A stretch of DNA of 64,000 bases from Mesorhizobium ventifaucium (GCF_935822925.1 NZ_CAKXZS010000012.1:186001-250000), one strand, 5' to 3'; shown: positions 37,489 to 45,990, counted from the first letter of the stretch. Numbers and translations: made by a program. The notes: generated by a model not told the origin, from the sequence alone.

Positions 37489-38274
37489 TCAACGTTTTCC
37501 CTGTCTCGAACCGATCAGCAGCCCCGCCCCGATCACCAGCGATGTCGTGATGAAGAGCAGCGTGCCCACCGCCGCAACGGTGGGGTCGGCATCCCGGGTA
37601 ATGCTCGAGAATATCTGGACCGGCAGTGTCTTCAGATACGGGCTGGTGATGAACAGCGCGACGATGATCTCGTCGAATGAGGTTACGAACGCAAACAGCA
37701 GGCCCGACAGGATGCCCGGCGCGATCAGCGGCAACGTCACCGTCCTGAACGCCGTCAGCCGGGTCGCGCCGAGGCTGGCAGCAGCAGTCTCCAGCCGTTT
37801 GTCGAAGACTTCCAGGCTGGCGGAGACGGCGATGATGACGAAAGGAACGGCGAGCATCGTGTGGGCCAGCACGAAGCCGGTCATGGTGCCGACCAACCGC
37901 ATATCGAGATAGACCGCGTAGATTCCGACGGCGAGCACCACCCCCGGCACGACCATTGGCGTGATCAGCAGCGCGCGCAGCACGCCGCTGACGCGGCTTT
38001 TCATGCGATCGAGGCCGAATGCCGCCAGCGTGCCGATGACGGTGGCGAACACCGCCGTGACGACGGCGACCTTGAGCGAACCGACCAGGCTCGCCGACCA
38101 TTCGGGGCTGGTGAAAAAGTTCTGGTACCATTGCCAGGAAAAGCCGGATGGCGGAAAAGCCAACGATTTCTTGTCGTTGAACGACATCGGCACGACAACG
38201 ATCGTCGGTGCGACCAGCCAGACCGCGACCAGCAGGCAGTACAGACCGAGCAGGATACGACCGCGCTGTTTCAT
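37489..38274 (-). CDS. Spermidine/putrescine-type ABC transporter permease (PotC-like)
   Basis: 261 aa inner-membrane permease. The first helix is LLGLYCLLVAVWLVAPTIVV, then the family sequence VVPMSFNDKKSLAFPP. The EAA loop contacting the ATPase is FDKRLETAAASLGATRLTAF (about residues 150-169). The start MKQRGRILL overlaps the stop of the PotB-like gene by one base. Longer in-frame upstream sequence exists but is out of register with any permease, so the short form is chosen. Confidence 0.9.
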   Translation of the reverse strand: MKQRGRILLGLYCLLVAVWLVAPTIVVVPMSFNDKKSLAFPPSGFSWQWYQNFFTSPEWSASLVGSLKVAVVTAVFATVIGTLAAFGLDRMKSRVSGVLRALLITPMVVPGVVLAVGIYAVYLDMRLVGTMTGFVLAHTMLAVPFVIIAVSASLEVFDKRLETAAASLGATRLTAFRTVTLPLIAPGILSGLLFAFVTSFDEIIVALFITSPYLKTLPVQIFSSITRDADPTVAAVGTLLFITTSLVIGAGLLIGSRQGKR

Positions 38275-39164
38275 CAGCGTGTCGAGCCCGTCTTGTGCGG
38301 CTGACGCGACAGCGGTGCTGCGAGCGCGAGCAGGACGAAGGTCGCGATCAACAGCACCACACCCATCGCACCGCCGCGGCCCCAGTTGAGCAGGCTGAGC
38401 ACCTGGTTCTGGATTAGGGTCGACAGCATGGTCGAACGCGGACCGCCGAGCAGCGCGGGGGTGATGTAGAACCCGAGCGCAAGAATGAACACGATGATGG
38501 CGCCCGCGTAGACGCCCGGAAGCGAGAGCGGCAGATAGACCTGGGCAAAGGCGCGCGCCGGGCTCGCGCCGAGGCTTCGTGCCGCCTGCATGAGCCGCAG
38601 GTCGATCGTCTTCATTACCGAATAGAGCGGCAGGATCATGAACGGCAACAGCACCTGCGCCATACCGATCACCACGCCTGTCTGCGTGCGGATCAGCTTG
38701 ACCGGGCTGAGGCCGACTGCCCGGATGACGGAGTTGATCACGCCGGAATCCTGCAACAGGATGACCCATGCCAGGGTGCGCACCACGCCGCTCACCCAGA
38801 ACGGCACCAGCACGCACAGGATGAGGACGAGCCGCATCTTGGGTCCGACTGCGGTCATTACATAGGCATAGGGATAGCCGGCAATGAGACATACCAGCGT
38901 CACCCAGGCGGAGATCGCGAAAGTGCGCTGAAGCACGGTCAGGTTGACCGGTGTGCCGAAGAACCAGGCATAGTTCTGCCATCCCCATTGCGGTTCGGAA
39001 AAGCTGCGCAAGGTAACGATGGCGAGCGGCAGACCAAGGCAGATGACGAGCAGCAGCAGCGCCGGCGCGACAAGCCAAAAAGCTTGTCCACGAAACCAGC
39101 GCCGCCGGTCGTCTGCGGCGACAGCCGAAACAGTGTTCCGGCTGTCGATTGCTCTCGTTGCCAC
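38274..39164 (-). CDS. Spermidine/putrescine-type ABC transporter permease (PotB-like)
   Basis: 296 aa, about six membrane helices, beginning after a 25-residue polar segment with QAFWLVAPALLLLVICLGLP. The EAA-type loop is DLRLMQAARSLGASPARAFA (about residues 180-199). It partners with the PotC-like permease. Ten bases separate it from the preceding binding-protein gene. Confidence 0.9.
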   Translation of the reverse strand: MATRAIDSRNTVSAVAADDRRRWFRGQAFWLVAPALLLLVICLGLPLAIVTLRSFSEPQWGWQNYAWFFGTPVNLTVLQRTFAISAWVTLVCLIAGYPYAYVMTAVGPKMRLVLILCVLVPFWVSGVVRTLAWVILLQDSGVINSVIRAVGLSPVKLIRTQTGVVIGMAQVLLPFMILPLYSVMKTIDLRLMQAARSLGASPARAFAQVYLPLSLPGVYAGAIIVFILALGFYITPALLGGPRSTMLSTLIQNQVLSLLNWGRGGAMGVVLLIATFVLLALAAPLSRQPHKTGSTR

Positions 39165-39174
39165 GGTGGCGGAC

Positions 39175-40245
39175 CTAGTTGCCCGCCATCAACGCGTTCC
39201 ACTTTTCGTTCGCCACCTCGAAGTTCTCCACCCAGAACTTGATGTTCTGCTGGTAGCCAAGCTTCAGCTTGTCCGGCGTGTTGGTCATGAACGCCGCGGT
39301 GACCTCGTCCACCTCGGGCTTCGCGTCCTTGTGGATAGGGGTATACGAGGTGGTTTTTGCAAGCGTCTCCTGCGCGCTCTTGCCGACATAGGCGTTGATC
39401 AGCGCATGCGCCGCGTCGGGATCCTTGACGCCCATCGGAACGGTCATCTGGTCCATCACAACCAGCCAGTCCTGCCACGCCGGCGTGTACTTCGCGCCGT
39501 TCTTGACTGCGGTCATGGCACGTCCGGTCCACATCGCGATCATGTCGGCTTCCCCGGATTCGGCGAGCTGCTGGGAATCGGCGCCGGTCTTCCAGAAGAT
39601 CGTGTCCGGACCGAGCGACTTCACCTTCTCTATCGCCTTGTCGATATCGGCAACCGTCATGTTTTCGACCGACCCACCGGCTGCGAGCAGCGCCTGCTCG
39701 ATCATTCCGCCGGACAGATCGCCGCTGCCATCCAACGCGCGCGAGCCTGGGAACTTCTCGATGTCGAAGAAATCCCTCCAGCTCTTGGGCGGGTTATCCT
39801 TGTATTTTTCGGTGTTGTACATCAGCACCACGCCATAGTTCATGGCCGGCACACTGCATTCGCTGATCTGGCCCTCCGGAATGTTGGACGTATCGATCTT
39901 CGAGAAGTCCAGCTTCTGGAACAGCTTGCCGCAATAGACGTAGGGCGGGAAATCGCCGGTATCGACAACGTCCCAGGTGACATTGCCGGACTCGACCTGC
40001 GCCTTCAGTTTCGAGATTTCAGTTGGCCCGTCGCTGAGCAGCGTCACGCCGGACTTATCCACGAACTCTTTCAGCGCGGCGATCTGACCATCCTGGTAAA
40101 TGCCTCCATACGAGACGAAGGTGAGCGTCTTGCCCTTCAGCGAGCCCTCGGCCACCTCGCCTGCCACGGGCTTGCTTTGCGCAAGCGCTGCGGTCGTGAT
40201 CATCAGCAGCCCGAGTGCGGCCACCTGTCCGATCTTGGTCTTCAT
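39175..40245 (-). CDS. Spermidine/putrescine-type periplasmic binding protein (PotD-like)
   Basis: 356 aa. A signal peptide (MKTKIGQVAALGLLMITTAA, cleavage after ALA) precedes a type II binding-protein fold with TLTFVSYGGIYQDGQIAALK, WDVVDTGDFPPYVYCGKLF and ALDGSGDLSGGMIEQALLAA. I chose the second ATG (40245) because GGGAGATAAAA lies just upstream of it. The ligand is probably a polyamine or a related cationic or quaternary amine, given the PotABC-like partners and the FAD amine oxidase downstream. Confidence 0.88.
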   Translation of the reverse strand: MKTKIGQVAALGLLMITTAALAQSKPVAGEVAEGSLKGKTLTFVSYGGIYQDGQIAALKEFVDKSGVTLLSDGPTEISKLKAQVESGNVTWDVVDTGDFPPYVYCGKLFQKLDFSKIDTSNIPEGQISECSVPAMNYGVVLMYNTEKYKDNPPKSWRDFFDIEKFPGSRALDGSGDLSGGMIEQALLAAGGSVENMTVADIDKAIEKVKSLGPDTIFWKTGADSQQLAESGEADMIAMWTGRAMTAVKNGAKYTPAWQDWLVVMDQMTVPMGVKDPDAAHALINAYVGKSAQETLAKTTSYTPIHKDAKPEVDEVTAAFMTNTPDKLKLGYQQNIKFWVENFEVANEKWNALMAGN

Positions 40246-40275
40246 AGTTTTATCTCCCATTTATGTGCACCCGCA

Positions 40276-40944
40276 TTAGTTCGGTTCGCCCGGCTGCGAG
40301 CCTTGTCCGGGCGTGTATCGATTGAGTTCCGCCGCGCCGCTGGTCGGGGGCGCGATGATCCAGAGCACCTGCGCCGGCGTCTTGCCGATGTTTGCCGTGC
40401 GATGCGGCGTCGAGGTTGCGTATTCGATGCTGTCGCCCTCGTTCATGACGAAACGCTCGCCTGCCAGCGTCAGCTCGACCGTCCCCTTCAGGACGACGAA
40501 CATCTCGTGCTTGCCGCCATGTGTGTAAGCGTCGTTGCCGGTCGAGCCGCCGACGTCGAAATCCCCCGAATAGACCTCGAATTCATGGATCGGCCGCCGC
40601 GACAGCAACGTCTTTCGGCAACCGTGGCTGATCGGCAGCAGAGGGCGGTCGGCCCTCGTGAGCACCTTGTGGAACCCGCCCTCGGTCTGCTCGAACAGGT
40701 CGTTGATGCCGAGATCCAACGCAGCCGCGATCCGCATCAGAGTGCTGGCGCTGGCTCCGCTCAGGTTGCGCTCGAGCTGGCTGATGAAGCTCGCCGTCGT
40801 GCCGACCATGTCGGCCAGCTGGCGAAGCGAAATGCGCCGGGCTGTGCGAATGGCCTTGATCCGGCCGCCGACATGCTTCGCCTTTTTTGCTTCCGGCGCT
40901 GCCAGCGCTGTCATCTCCAGGGATGTCGCAGGGTCGACTTTCAC
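40276..40944 (-). CDS. XRE-family regulator with cupin sensor domain (PuuR-like)
   Basis: 222 aa. The N-terminal helix-turn-helix (about residues 25-85) has RISLRQLADMVGTTASFISQ and LERNLSGASASTLMRIAAAL. The C-terminal cupin (about 140-205) has HGGKHEMFVVLKGTVELTLA and NEGDSIEYATSTPHRTANIG. This HTH-cupin plan is that of PuuR, the putrescine repressor (family knowledge). The start is the GTG at 40944, with GAGGAGG upstream; a GTG five codons earlier (40959) would lie inside that ribosome site. The gene leads the polyamine-type operon, and a 9-bp palindrome sits directly at its ribosome site. Confidence 0.88.
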   Translation of the reverse strand: MKVDPATSLEMTALAAPEAKKAKHVGGRIKAIRTARRISLRQLADMVGTTASFISQLERNLSGASASTLMRIAAALDLGINDLFEQTEGGFHKVLTRADRPLLPISHGCRKTLLSRRPIHEFEVYSGDFDVGGSTGNDAYTHGGKHEMFVVLKGTVELTLAGERFVMNEGDSIEYATSTPHRTANIGKTPAQVLWIIAPPTSGAAELNRYTPGQGSQPGEPN

Positions 40945-40954
40945 CGATTGCCTC

Positions 40955-40979
40955 CTCACTTAACACCTTATTAAGTGAG
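40955..40979. promoter_or_regulatory. Perfect 9-bp inverted repeat upstream of the XRE-cupin regulator (candidate operator)
   Basis: CTCACTTAA (40955-40963) and TTAAGTGAG (40971-40979) pair perfectly over a seven-base spacer. The left arm overlaps the GAGGAGG ribosome site of the regulator gene (minus strand), so binding by the regulator would block its own expression and that of the operon. No second copy was noticed before the binding-protein gene. Confidence 0.6.
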
Positions 40980-41100
40980 ATGTCGGAACGCAAGCCTTTT
41001 GTCGAGAAACGATCCTGGGCCGCCGGTCAGCTGCGACACGGGCGCTGCTCATCTTGCTGGCGGACTTGGCTCTCTGGGCAGCTTCGCGCAGGGTTTCTGC

Positions 41101-42171
41101 TCAGGACGCGGCCAATCGGCTAAAACGGCTCGCGGCGGTCTCGGCCATAGCATCGGCGAGTCCCATCTCCCATTGCGTGCGGCAATAGGCGCGGAAATCG
41201 AAGCAGGGCAAGCCGGGGCAGACCTCGAACTCGATGAGATGGACGCTGTCGTCGGCTTCGACCCGGAAATCGATGGAAAATACATCTCGCAGGCCGAGCC
41301 CGGTCATCAGGCTTTGCGCGATTTGGCGGATGGTTGCATCGGCTCGCGGCTGGCTGGCAGCGACCGGCAGCAACACGGGCTCGGCGTATGTTCCCGCCGC
41401 CCTGGCAGCCTCGCCGGTGTCGCCGTAAAGCGCCAGGCTGTCCGCCATGGTCTGGAAATCACCGCCCGAATCGACAAAGGCGATGCCGAGCGCCTCGATG
41501 CCGGTGTCGGGCTTCAGACCCAGAAAACTCGCGCGCGCGTTGCGCCCGGCGACATAGGGCTGCACGACGACGTCGTCGCGATAGGCGGCGAACACGCGCC
41601 GGCTAAGCTCAAGCGCATGGCCGAGATCGCTGCTGCGCGAATCCGGCCAGATGCCAATCTTGGCGCCGAGCCGGTTCGGCTTGACAAACCAGCCGGCCGG
41701 CGAAGCCGGTGGCTCGACCAGCCAATGACCGTCGCGGGCCAAACCGGATTGCGGCACCGGCAGGCCGAGTGCGCCGAGCACGGCGCCGGAGCGGAACTTA
41801 TCCTGGCAGAGCGCAAACAGCGCATCATCGGCGCCGAGCAGGTTCAGGCCGTTCAGTCTTGCCAGAGCCGGCGCCGCACCGCCGCGGAAATAGGCGATGC
41901 CGTCAGTCAGCGTCCACACCAGGGTCGTGTCCGGGTCCTCACCGGCAAGCATATTTGCGGCATCGTCGAGCGCCACCGGCGCGAAGGACAGGCCGCGCTT
42001 CCGGCAGGCTGCGGCCAGCGCATCGAACTCAGAGGCGATATCGGTCGATTGCGCCAGATAGGAGGCGATTTCGGCGGCGCGCGCCGCCACGTGGCCATCG
42101 GCGACCAGCCGCTCGAAGCAGGCCTTTTCCGGCTCGTAGACAAGGATCAGCTTCGGCTTGCGGCTTGACAT
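41101..42171 (-). CDS. ATP-grasp protein, D-Ala-D-Ala ligase-like, unknown function
   Basis: 356 aa from MSSRKPKLIL. The central and C-terminal parts fit an ATP-grasp fold. GLNLLGADDALFALCQDKFR and WFVKPNRLGAKIGIW give the ATP-binding lysine region, and SIDFRVEADDSVHLIEFEVC with PGLPCFDF is the metal-binding end (compare EVNxxPG of D-Ala ligases). The N-terminal third (about 1-110) is a pre-ATP-grasp region without clear motifs. It is a monocistronic gene between the polyamine operon and the galactose genes. The ribosome site is weak, and an in-frame ATG at 42225 cannot be ruled out. The ligation substrate is unknown. Confidence 0.75.
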   Translation of the reverse strand: MSSRKPKLILVYEPEKACFERLVADGHVAARAAEIASYLAQSTDIASEFDALAAACRKRGLSFAPVALDDAANMLAGEDPDTTLVWTLTDGIAYFRGGAAPALARLNGLNLLGADDALFALCQDKFRSGAVLGALGLPVPQSGLARDGHWLVEPPASPAGWFVKPNRLGAKIGIWPDSRSSDLGHALELSRRVFAAYRDDVVVQPYVAGRNARASFLGLKPDTGIEALGIAFVDSGGDFQTMADSLALYGDTGEAARAAGTYAEPVLLPVAASQPRADATIRQIAQSLMTGLGLRDVFSIDFRVEADDSVHLIEFEVCPGLPCFDFRAYCRTQWEMGLADAMAETAASRFSRLAAS

Positions 42172-42325
42172 GAGATGAACGATTCCCGGGTATGAACGGG
42201 TCCTGGCAGCGCGATTGCCTACCATCGCACGGCTGACGTATCAGGCCTTCGCGGAAAACCGACGTCGGCCGGACGCCTGCCCGACAGTGCTGGTGCAATC
42301 TTCTTGTTTGACCATGAATCGTGGT

Positions 42326-43207
42326 CTAGGCGATCAGCACGCGCGGCTCGAAGCGGCCGTTGACTGGAATGTCGAGCAGAAACGTCATGCCGGCTTGCGG
42401 ATCCAGCAGGCGCTGTTTCTCATCCTTGCCCGACCAGGCTGAAGTGACCACCAGCCGGTCGGCATTCCTGCCGACAAAGGCCGGGCAAGACGGTTGCGTC
42501 ACCGGCATCGCGACCGAACGGATGAGCTTGCCGTCAGGCCCGTAAGCCTCAACGACGCTACCGCCCCAGCAGGCGTTCCAAAGAACACCGTCGCGATCGA
42601 GCACTGAACCGTCGATATAGCCCTTGGCCTTGCGGTGATCGACGAAGATCTTCGGTTCGCCGACCGGCAGGCCGGTCGCTGGATCGCAGGCGACGCGCAT
42701 CAACAGGCCGGTGCTGGTATCGGTGTAACAGGCGATCGTTCCATCTTCGGAAAAGCAGATCGAGTTCGACACCGTGATGTCGGAATAAAGCCGGCGCAAC
42801 TCTCCCCTGAAGAACCAGTAGATCGAGCCGGCGGCCTTTTCCTCGCCCTTGCCCATCGTGCCGACCCAGAAGGCGCCACAGGGATGGACACGCGAATCGT
42901 TCGAGCGCGTCACCGGATTGTCGGCCTCGATCGCCGTGTGCAGCGTCATTTTGCCGGTCGCCACGTCGCGGACATGCAGGCCGGTTTCGGTGGCGATCAA
43001 TTGTCTTTTGTCGTCGATGATGGCGATGGCGCTGGCCATCTGGCCGAGCTCGTGGATTTTGACCGCACCGCCGGACAGCGGCTTTTCCAGAAGCTGGCCG
43101 TTGACGATGTCGAACCAGTAGAGCGTATCGGTGGCGGGGTCGTAGCTCGGTCCTTCGCCAAGCTGGCAGACATGGTCGGAAAAAACCGAAACGATGGCTT
43201 CCCTCAT
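42326..43207 (-). CDS. SMP-30/gluconolaconase-LRE family sugar lactonase
   Basis: 293 aa six-bladed beta-propeller lactonase. The metal-binding Glu is in CQLGEGPSYDPATDTLYWFD at the N-terminus. The middle Asn region is NDSRVHPCGAFWVGTMGKG, and the catalytic Asp lies in GYIDGSVLDRDGVLWNACWG. It would hydrolyse a sugar lactone such as D-galactono-lactone to the acid. The ATG overlaps the stop of the KDPGal aldolase gene (ATGA). Last gene of a four-gene operon with an SDR, dgoK and dgoA homologues, which supports a galactose or related sugar pathway. Confidence 0.87.
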   Translation of the reverse strand: MREAIVSVFSDHVCQLGEGPSYDPATDTLYWFDIVNGQLLEKPLSGGAVKIHELGQMASAIAIIDDKRQLIATETGLHVRDVATGKMTLHTAIEADNPVTRSNDSRVHPCGAFWVGTMGKGEEKAAGSIYWFFRGELRRLYSDITVSNSICFSEDGTIACYTDTSTGLLMRVACDPATGLPVGEPKIFVDHRKAKGYIDGSVLDRDGVLWNACWGGSVVEAYGPDGKLIRSVAMPVTQPSCPAFVGRNADRLVVTSAWSGKDEKQRLLDPQAGMTFLLDIPVNGRFEPRVLIA

Positions 43208-43845
43208 CCTGCCGCTCCAAACGCTGCATCCCAGGCCGCTGCGGCAGCCCGCGCCCGCACGGCCACCTCGTCGACGCTCATACCAGGCTTGAACAGGCTG
43301 GATCCCAGGCCGAAGACGCTGACGCCGGCTGCTTTGTAGCCGGCAAAGTCCTTCTCCGACACGCCGCCGACCGCGCCGACCAGCGTCTCAGCGGGCAAAA
43401 CGGCGCGCATCGCCGCGATGCCGGTCGCACCGAGCACACTGGCCGGGAAGAATTTCAGCGCCGAGGCGCCGAGCCGGATGGCCTGGAAGGCTTCGGTCGG
43501 CGTGAACACGCCCGGCATCGTCACCATGCCGTAATTCATGGCGCGACCCATGACCTCCGCATCGATGTTGGGGCTGACCAGCAGCCGCCCGCCGGCCTTT
43601 TGCAATCCGTCGACATCGGCCGCGGTCAGCACAGTGCCGGCGCCGACCAGTGCCGTCGCCGGCAGCGCCTCAACAATCCTCGCGATGGAGGAAAACGGGT
43701 CCGGCGAATTGAGCGGCACTTCGATCGCTTCGATGCCGGCCTCGAAGATCGCCCGGCCAATGGCCACCGCCTCGTCCGGCTCGAGGCCGCGCAAGATGGC
43801 GACAAGCCCGCGCTCGAGCTTCGGAAATGGTGCGGTCTCGGTCAT
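43204..43845 (-). CDS. dgoA: 2-dehydro-3-deoxy-6-phosphogalactonate aldolase
   Basis: 213 aa class I aldolase of the KDPG/KDPGal family (EC 4.1.2.21), giving pyruvate and glyceraldehyde-3-phosphate. GLVAILRGLEPDEAVAIGRA with IEVPLNSPDPFSSI is closer to the KDPGal subgroup than to KDPG aldolase. The Schiff-base lysine is in SALKFFPASVLGA. The start MTETAPFPKL has GCGGAG upstream. The neighbouring kinase gene (dgoK) would supply its substrate. The stop overlaps the start of the lactonase gene. Confidence 0.88.
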   Translation of the reverse strand: MTETAPFPKLERGLVAILRGLEPDEAVAIGRAIFEAGIEAIEVPLNSPDPFSSIARIVEALPATALVGAGTVLTAADVDGLQKAGGRLLVSPNIDAEVMGRAMNYGMVTMPGVFTPTEAFQAIRLGASALKFFPASVLGATGIAAMRAVLPAETLVGAVGGVSEKDFAGYKAAGVSVFGLGSSLFKPGMSVDEVAVRARAAAAAWDAAFGAAG

Positions 43846-43867
43846 GCGGCAACTCCGCTGTTGTCGA

Positions 43868-44812
43868 TCATGTCTGGGCAATCATGCCATTTTCGCGCGC
43901 CGCTTCGATCAGGCCGAGACGCACCGCCTCGTCGGCATCGACGGCTCTCACCGCAAGTCCGGCAAGGCCGAGCGCGTCCGTGTACAGCGCGCCGAGCGCG
44001 CCGGAAGCGACCAGCACGACCGACCCGCCTTTCCCATAGCGCCGGCTGGCCGAGGCGATCTCGCCGCCGATCAGCAGGCCGGACAGGCAGGCAGCGGCAT
44101 CGTCGGGCTTCAGGTCCTGAAGCAGGCCAGCGGCGCGGATCGAGAACAGTCTCGACGTGACATCGCCGCCCTCGGCCAGCGCTTGCTCGCACCAGCGCCG
44201 GAAAAACGGATTGCCTGGGGCAACCGGCTGGGGCTGCTCGCCCAGCGAATGGCGCAGGATCGAATGCGCCGCCAGCACCGAAAACAGCTCGCCGGTCGGC
44301 CAGGTGCCGAAACCGGCAACAGCGCCGTCCGCGACCAGCACCCATTTCGAATGGGTGCCGGGCATGCAGACGAGATGGTGGCCATTTGCCGGCAAACCGG
44401 CGCCGGCAAGCTGCGTTTCCTCGCCGCGCATAACGTCGGGCGCGTCGGCCTGGCGCTGGGCAAGGCCCGGCACGATCCGGATGTCGCGGCGCTGGCCGGG
44501 AACGCGCGCAGCACCGGCAAGGATGGCGCCGATCGGCGCCGGCACGCTGACATAGGGCGCCTCGAGCCAGCCCTGGCGCGAGCCGGCCATGCCGCAGATG
44601 ATGACGGGCATCGTTTCCGGCGCGCCCATCGCCGCCAGATGTCCTTCGAGGATGGTCGAAAATCCGGCGGCCTGCGCGGTGATCAGCCCATCGTCGCCGC
44701 GACGCTCGACGAGAACATTTCCGGTCTCATCGACCAGCCAGACCCTGAGACGGGTCGTGCCCCAATCGACGGCGGCGACAGAAGGCGCGTTGCTCGCGAA
44801 TTCTGGGCTCAC
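43868..44812 (-). CDS. dgoK: 2-dehydro-3-deoxygalactonokinase
   Basis: 314 aa from the GTG at 44812 (EC 2.7.1.58), phosphorylating 2-keto-3-deoxygalactonate. The DgoK family start AAVDWGTTRLRVWLVDETGN (phosphate loop) and MPVIICGMAGSRQGWLEAPY are present. HHLVCMPGTHSKWVLVADG (about residues 150-168) is a family signature. The GTG overlaps the SDR stop (GTGA). The predicted N-terminus is a little longer than E. coli DgoK (292 aa), so a slightly later start is possible. Next gene is dgoA, 22 bases away. Confidence 0.88.
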   Translation of the reverse strand: MSPEFASNAPSVAAVDWGTTRLRVWLVDETGNVLVERRGDDGLITAQAAGFSTILEGHLAAMGAPETMPVIICGMAGSRQGWLEAPYVSVPAPIGAILAGAARVPGQRRDIRIVPGLAQRQADAPDVMRGEETQLAGAGLPANGHHLVCMPGTHSKWVLVADGAVAGFGTWPTGELFSVLAAHSILRHSLGEQPQPVAPGNPFFRRWCEQALAEGGDVTSRLFSIRAAGLLQDLKPDDAAACLSGLLIGGEIASASRRYGKGGSVVLVASGALGALYTDALGLAGLAVRAVDADEAVRLGLIEAARENGMIAQT

Positions 44813-45576
44813 AGGAAGCCCCCATCGACGATCAGCATCTGTGCGGTCAGCATCCGCGAAGCGTCCGAAGCCAGGAACAGCACCGTGCCGACAATGTCTT
44901 CCGGCTGCATCATCTGCTTGATGCATTGCTTGGCAACGTGGGCGGCGAGCGCCTGTTCGGTGACCCAGAGCTGCTTCTGCCGCTCGGTAATCACCCAGCC
45001 GGGTGCGATCGCATTGACGCGAATGCCGTCGGCGCCGAGCTTGCCGGCGAGCCCCTTGGTCAGGCCGACGATGCCGGCCTTGGCCGCGGTATAGGCCGGC
45101 ATGTCGGGGTGGTTGATCAGAAACGACGTCGACGTGAAGTTGATGATAGAGCCGCCGCCGGCGCGCTTCATGCCCGGCGCTACGGCTTGTGCGGAGAAGA
45201 AGTGCGGACGCAGATTGACCGCCTGGTTGTTGTCCCAGAACTCCACGGTGACATCTTCCACCGCGTGGCGATCGTCAAGTGCTGCATTGTTGACCAGCAC
45301 GGTCACGTCGCCATGCGCTTCGGCCGCTTTGGCAGCTGAAGCCCGCAGCGCTTCGATGTCGCGTATGTCGGTCTTGAGATAGAGGGGGCGGCGGCCGAGA
45401 TCCTTCTCGATGCGGTCGGCCAGCGCCAGGCTCGGGCCGTCGGCGATGTCGATGAAGGCGACCTTTGCCCCCTGGCGGGCAAAACCCTCGGTCAGCGCCG
45501 CGCCAATACCGGAGCCGCCGCCGGTGATCAGCACCGAAGCGCCCTCTAGGTCGGCAAAGCGCGCCGATGGCATCAT
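44809..45576 (-). CDS. Short-chain dehydrogenase, probable sugar (galactose) dehydrogenase
   Basis: 255 aa classical SDR. The NAD-binding motif is VLITGGGSGIGAALTEGFAR, then NNAA. The catalytic Ser, Tyr and Lys lie in STSFLINHPDMPAYTAAKAG. NAIAPGWVITERQ near residue 185 and VDGGFL at the end complete the fold. As first gene of an operon with dgoK, dgoA and a lactonase it probably oxidises D-galactose to galactonolactone, as rhizobial SDR-type galactose 1-dehydrogenases do (context and recalled family). ATG at 45576 is preceded by GGGAGAAAA; the adjacent ATG at 45573 is equally possible. Confidence 0.85.
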   Translation of the reverse strand: MMPSARFADLEGASVLITGGGSGIGAALTEGFARQGAKVAFIDIADGPSLALADRIEKDLGRRPLYLKTDIRDIEALRASAAKAAEAHGDVTVLVNNAALDDRHAVEDVTVEFWDNNQAVNLRPHFFSAQAVAPGMKRAGGGSIINFTSTSFLINHPDMPAYTAAKAGIVGLTKGLAGKLGADGIRVNAIAPGWVITERQKQLWVTEQALAAHVAKQCIKQMMQPEDIVGTVLFLASDASRMLTAQMLIVDGGFL

Positions 45577-45588
45577 TTTTTTCTCCCT

Positions 45589-45692
45589 GCGCGTGACCCC
45601 GAAAATCGGTTTCGACCTTCGGAAAGGATCATGCGCAAAATCAAAGTGCCACAGCGTTCTTTGCGCGGCCAAAAGGACGCGCGGCGCTGTAG
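45589..45692. repeat. Dispersed repeat, family 4 (copy 2)
   Basis: Second copy of the unit at 30703: GCGCGTGACCCCGAAAATCG ... TTCGGAAAGGATCATGCGCA and AAAAGGACGCGCGGCGCTGT. It abuts the ribosome site of the SDR gene, so part of it forms the leader of the galactose operon. Confidence 0.8.
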
Positions 45693-45780
45693 GCTCGGTC
45701 GGCGCGCATCCTAGCCAGCCCGGTCGGGGGAGCAAGGGAGAAAAAGCAAATTCGCGGGCTTATGTCTGACAAATCGCTCG

Positions 45781-45990
45781 TCAGATCGCCTTGACGCGCA
45801 AGGTGCCACGGAGCGAATTTCTGAGATAGCCGAGCGTGGCATCGGCACACCGGCCTGCCGAACAGGAATCGTTGCCGCCGGCGCTGCCGAACTGGACAAG
45901 GCGCTCTGCCTGCGCCTCACCTACGCCCAGCAGGCAATTCTCAAAATGTCGCGATTGGCAGATGACCGTCGAGGTTGTAAGGGCAAGCAC
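45781..45990 (-). CDS. Possible small Cys-containing secreted protein (uncertain)
   Basis: A 69-codon reading frame from a GTG at 45990 in the gap before gshB. It begins with a short hydrophobic stretch ([13 protein letters not shown]) and has four cysteines, including [17 protein letters not shown]. Codon third positions are mostly G or C, like neighbouring genes. GGATGGG lies upstream. No family was recognised and the signal peptide is short, so it may be non-coding. Confidence 0.3.
   Translation of the reverse strand: MLALTTSTVICQSRHFENCLLGVGEAQAERLVQFGSAGGNDSCSAGRCADATLGYLRNSLRGTLRVKAI

Noticed and set aside
39019..40974. Plus-strand frame of 651 codons opposite the binding protein and XRE regulator genes
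   Set aside because: No domain, antisense to two convincing genes with ribosome sites and a signal peptide.
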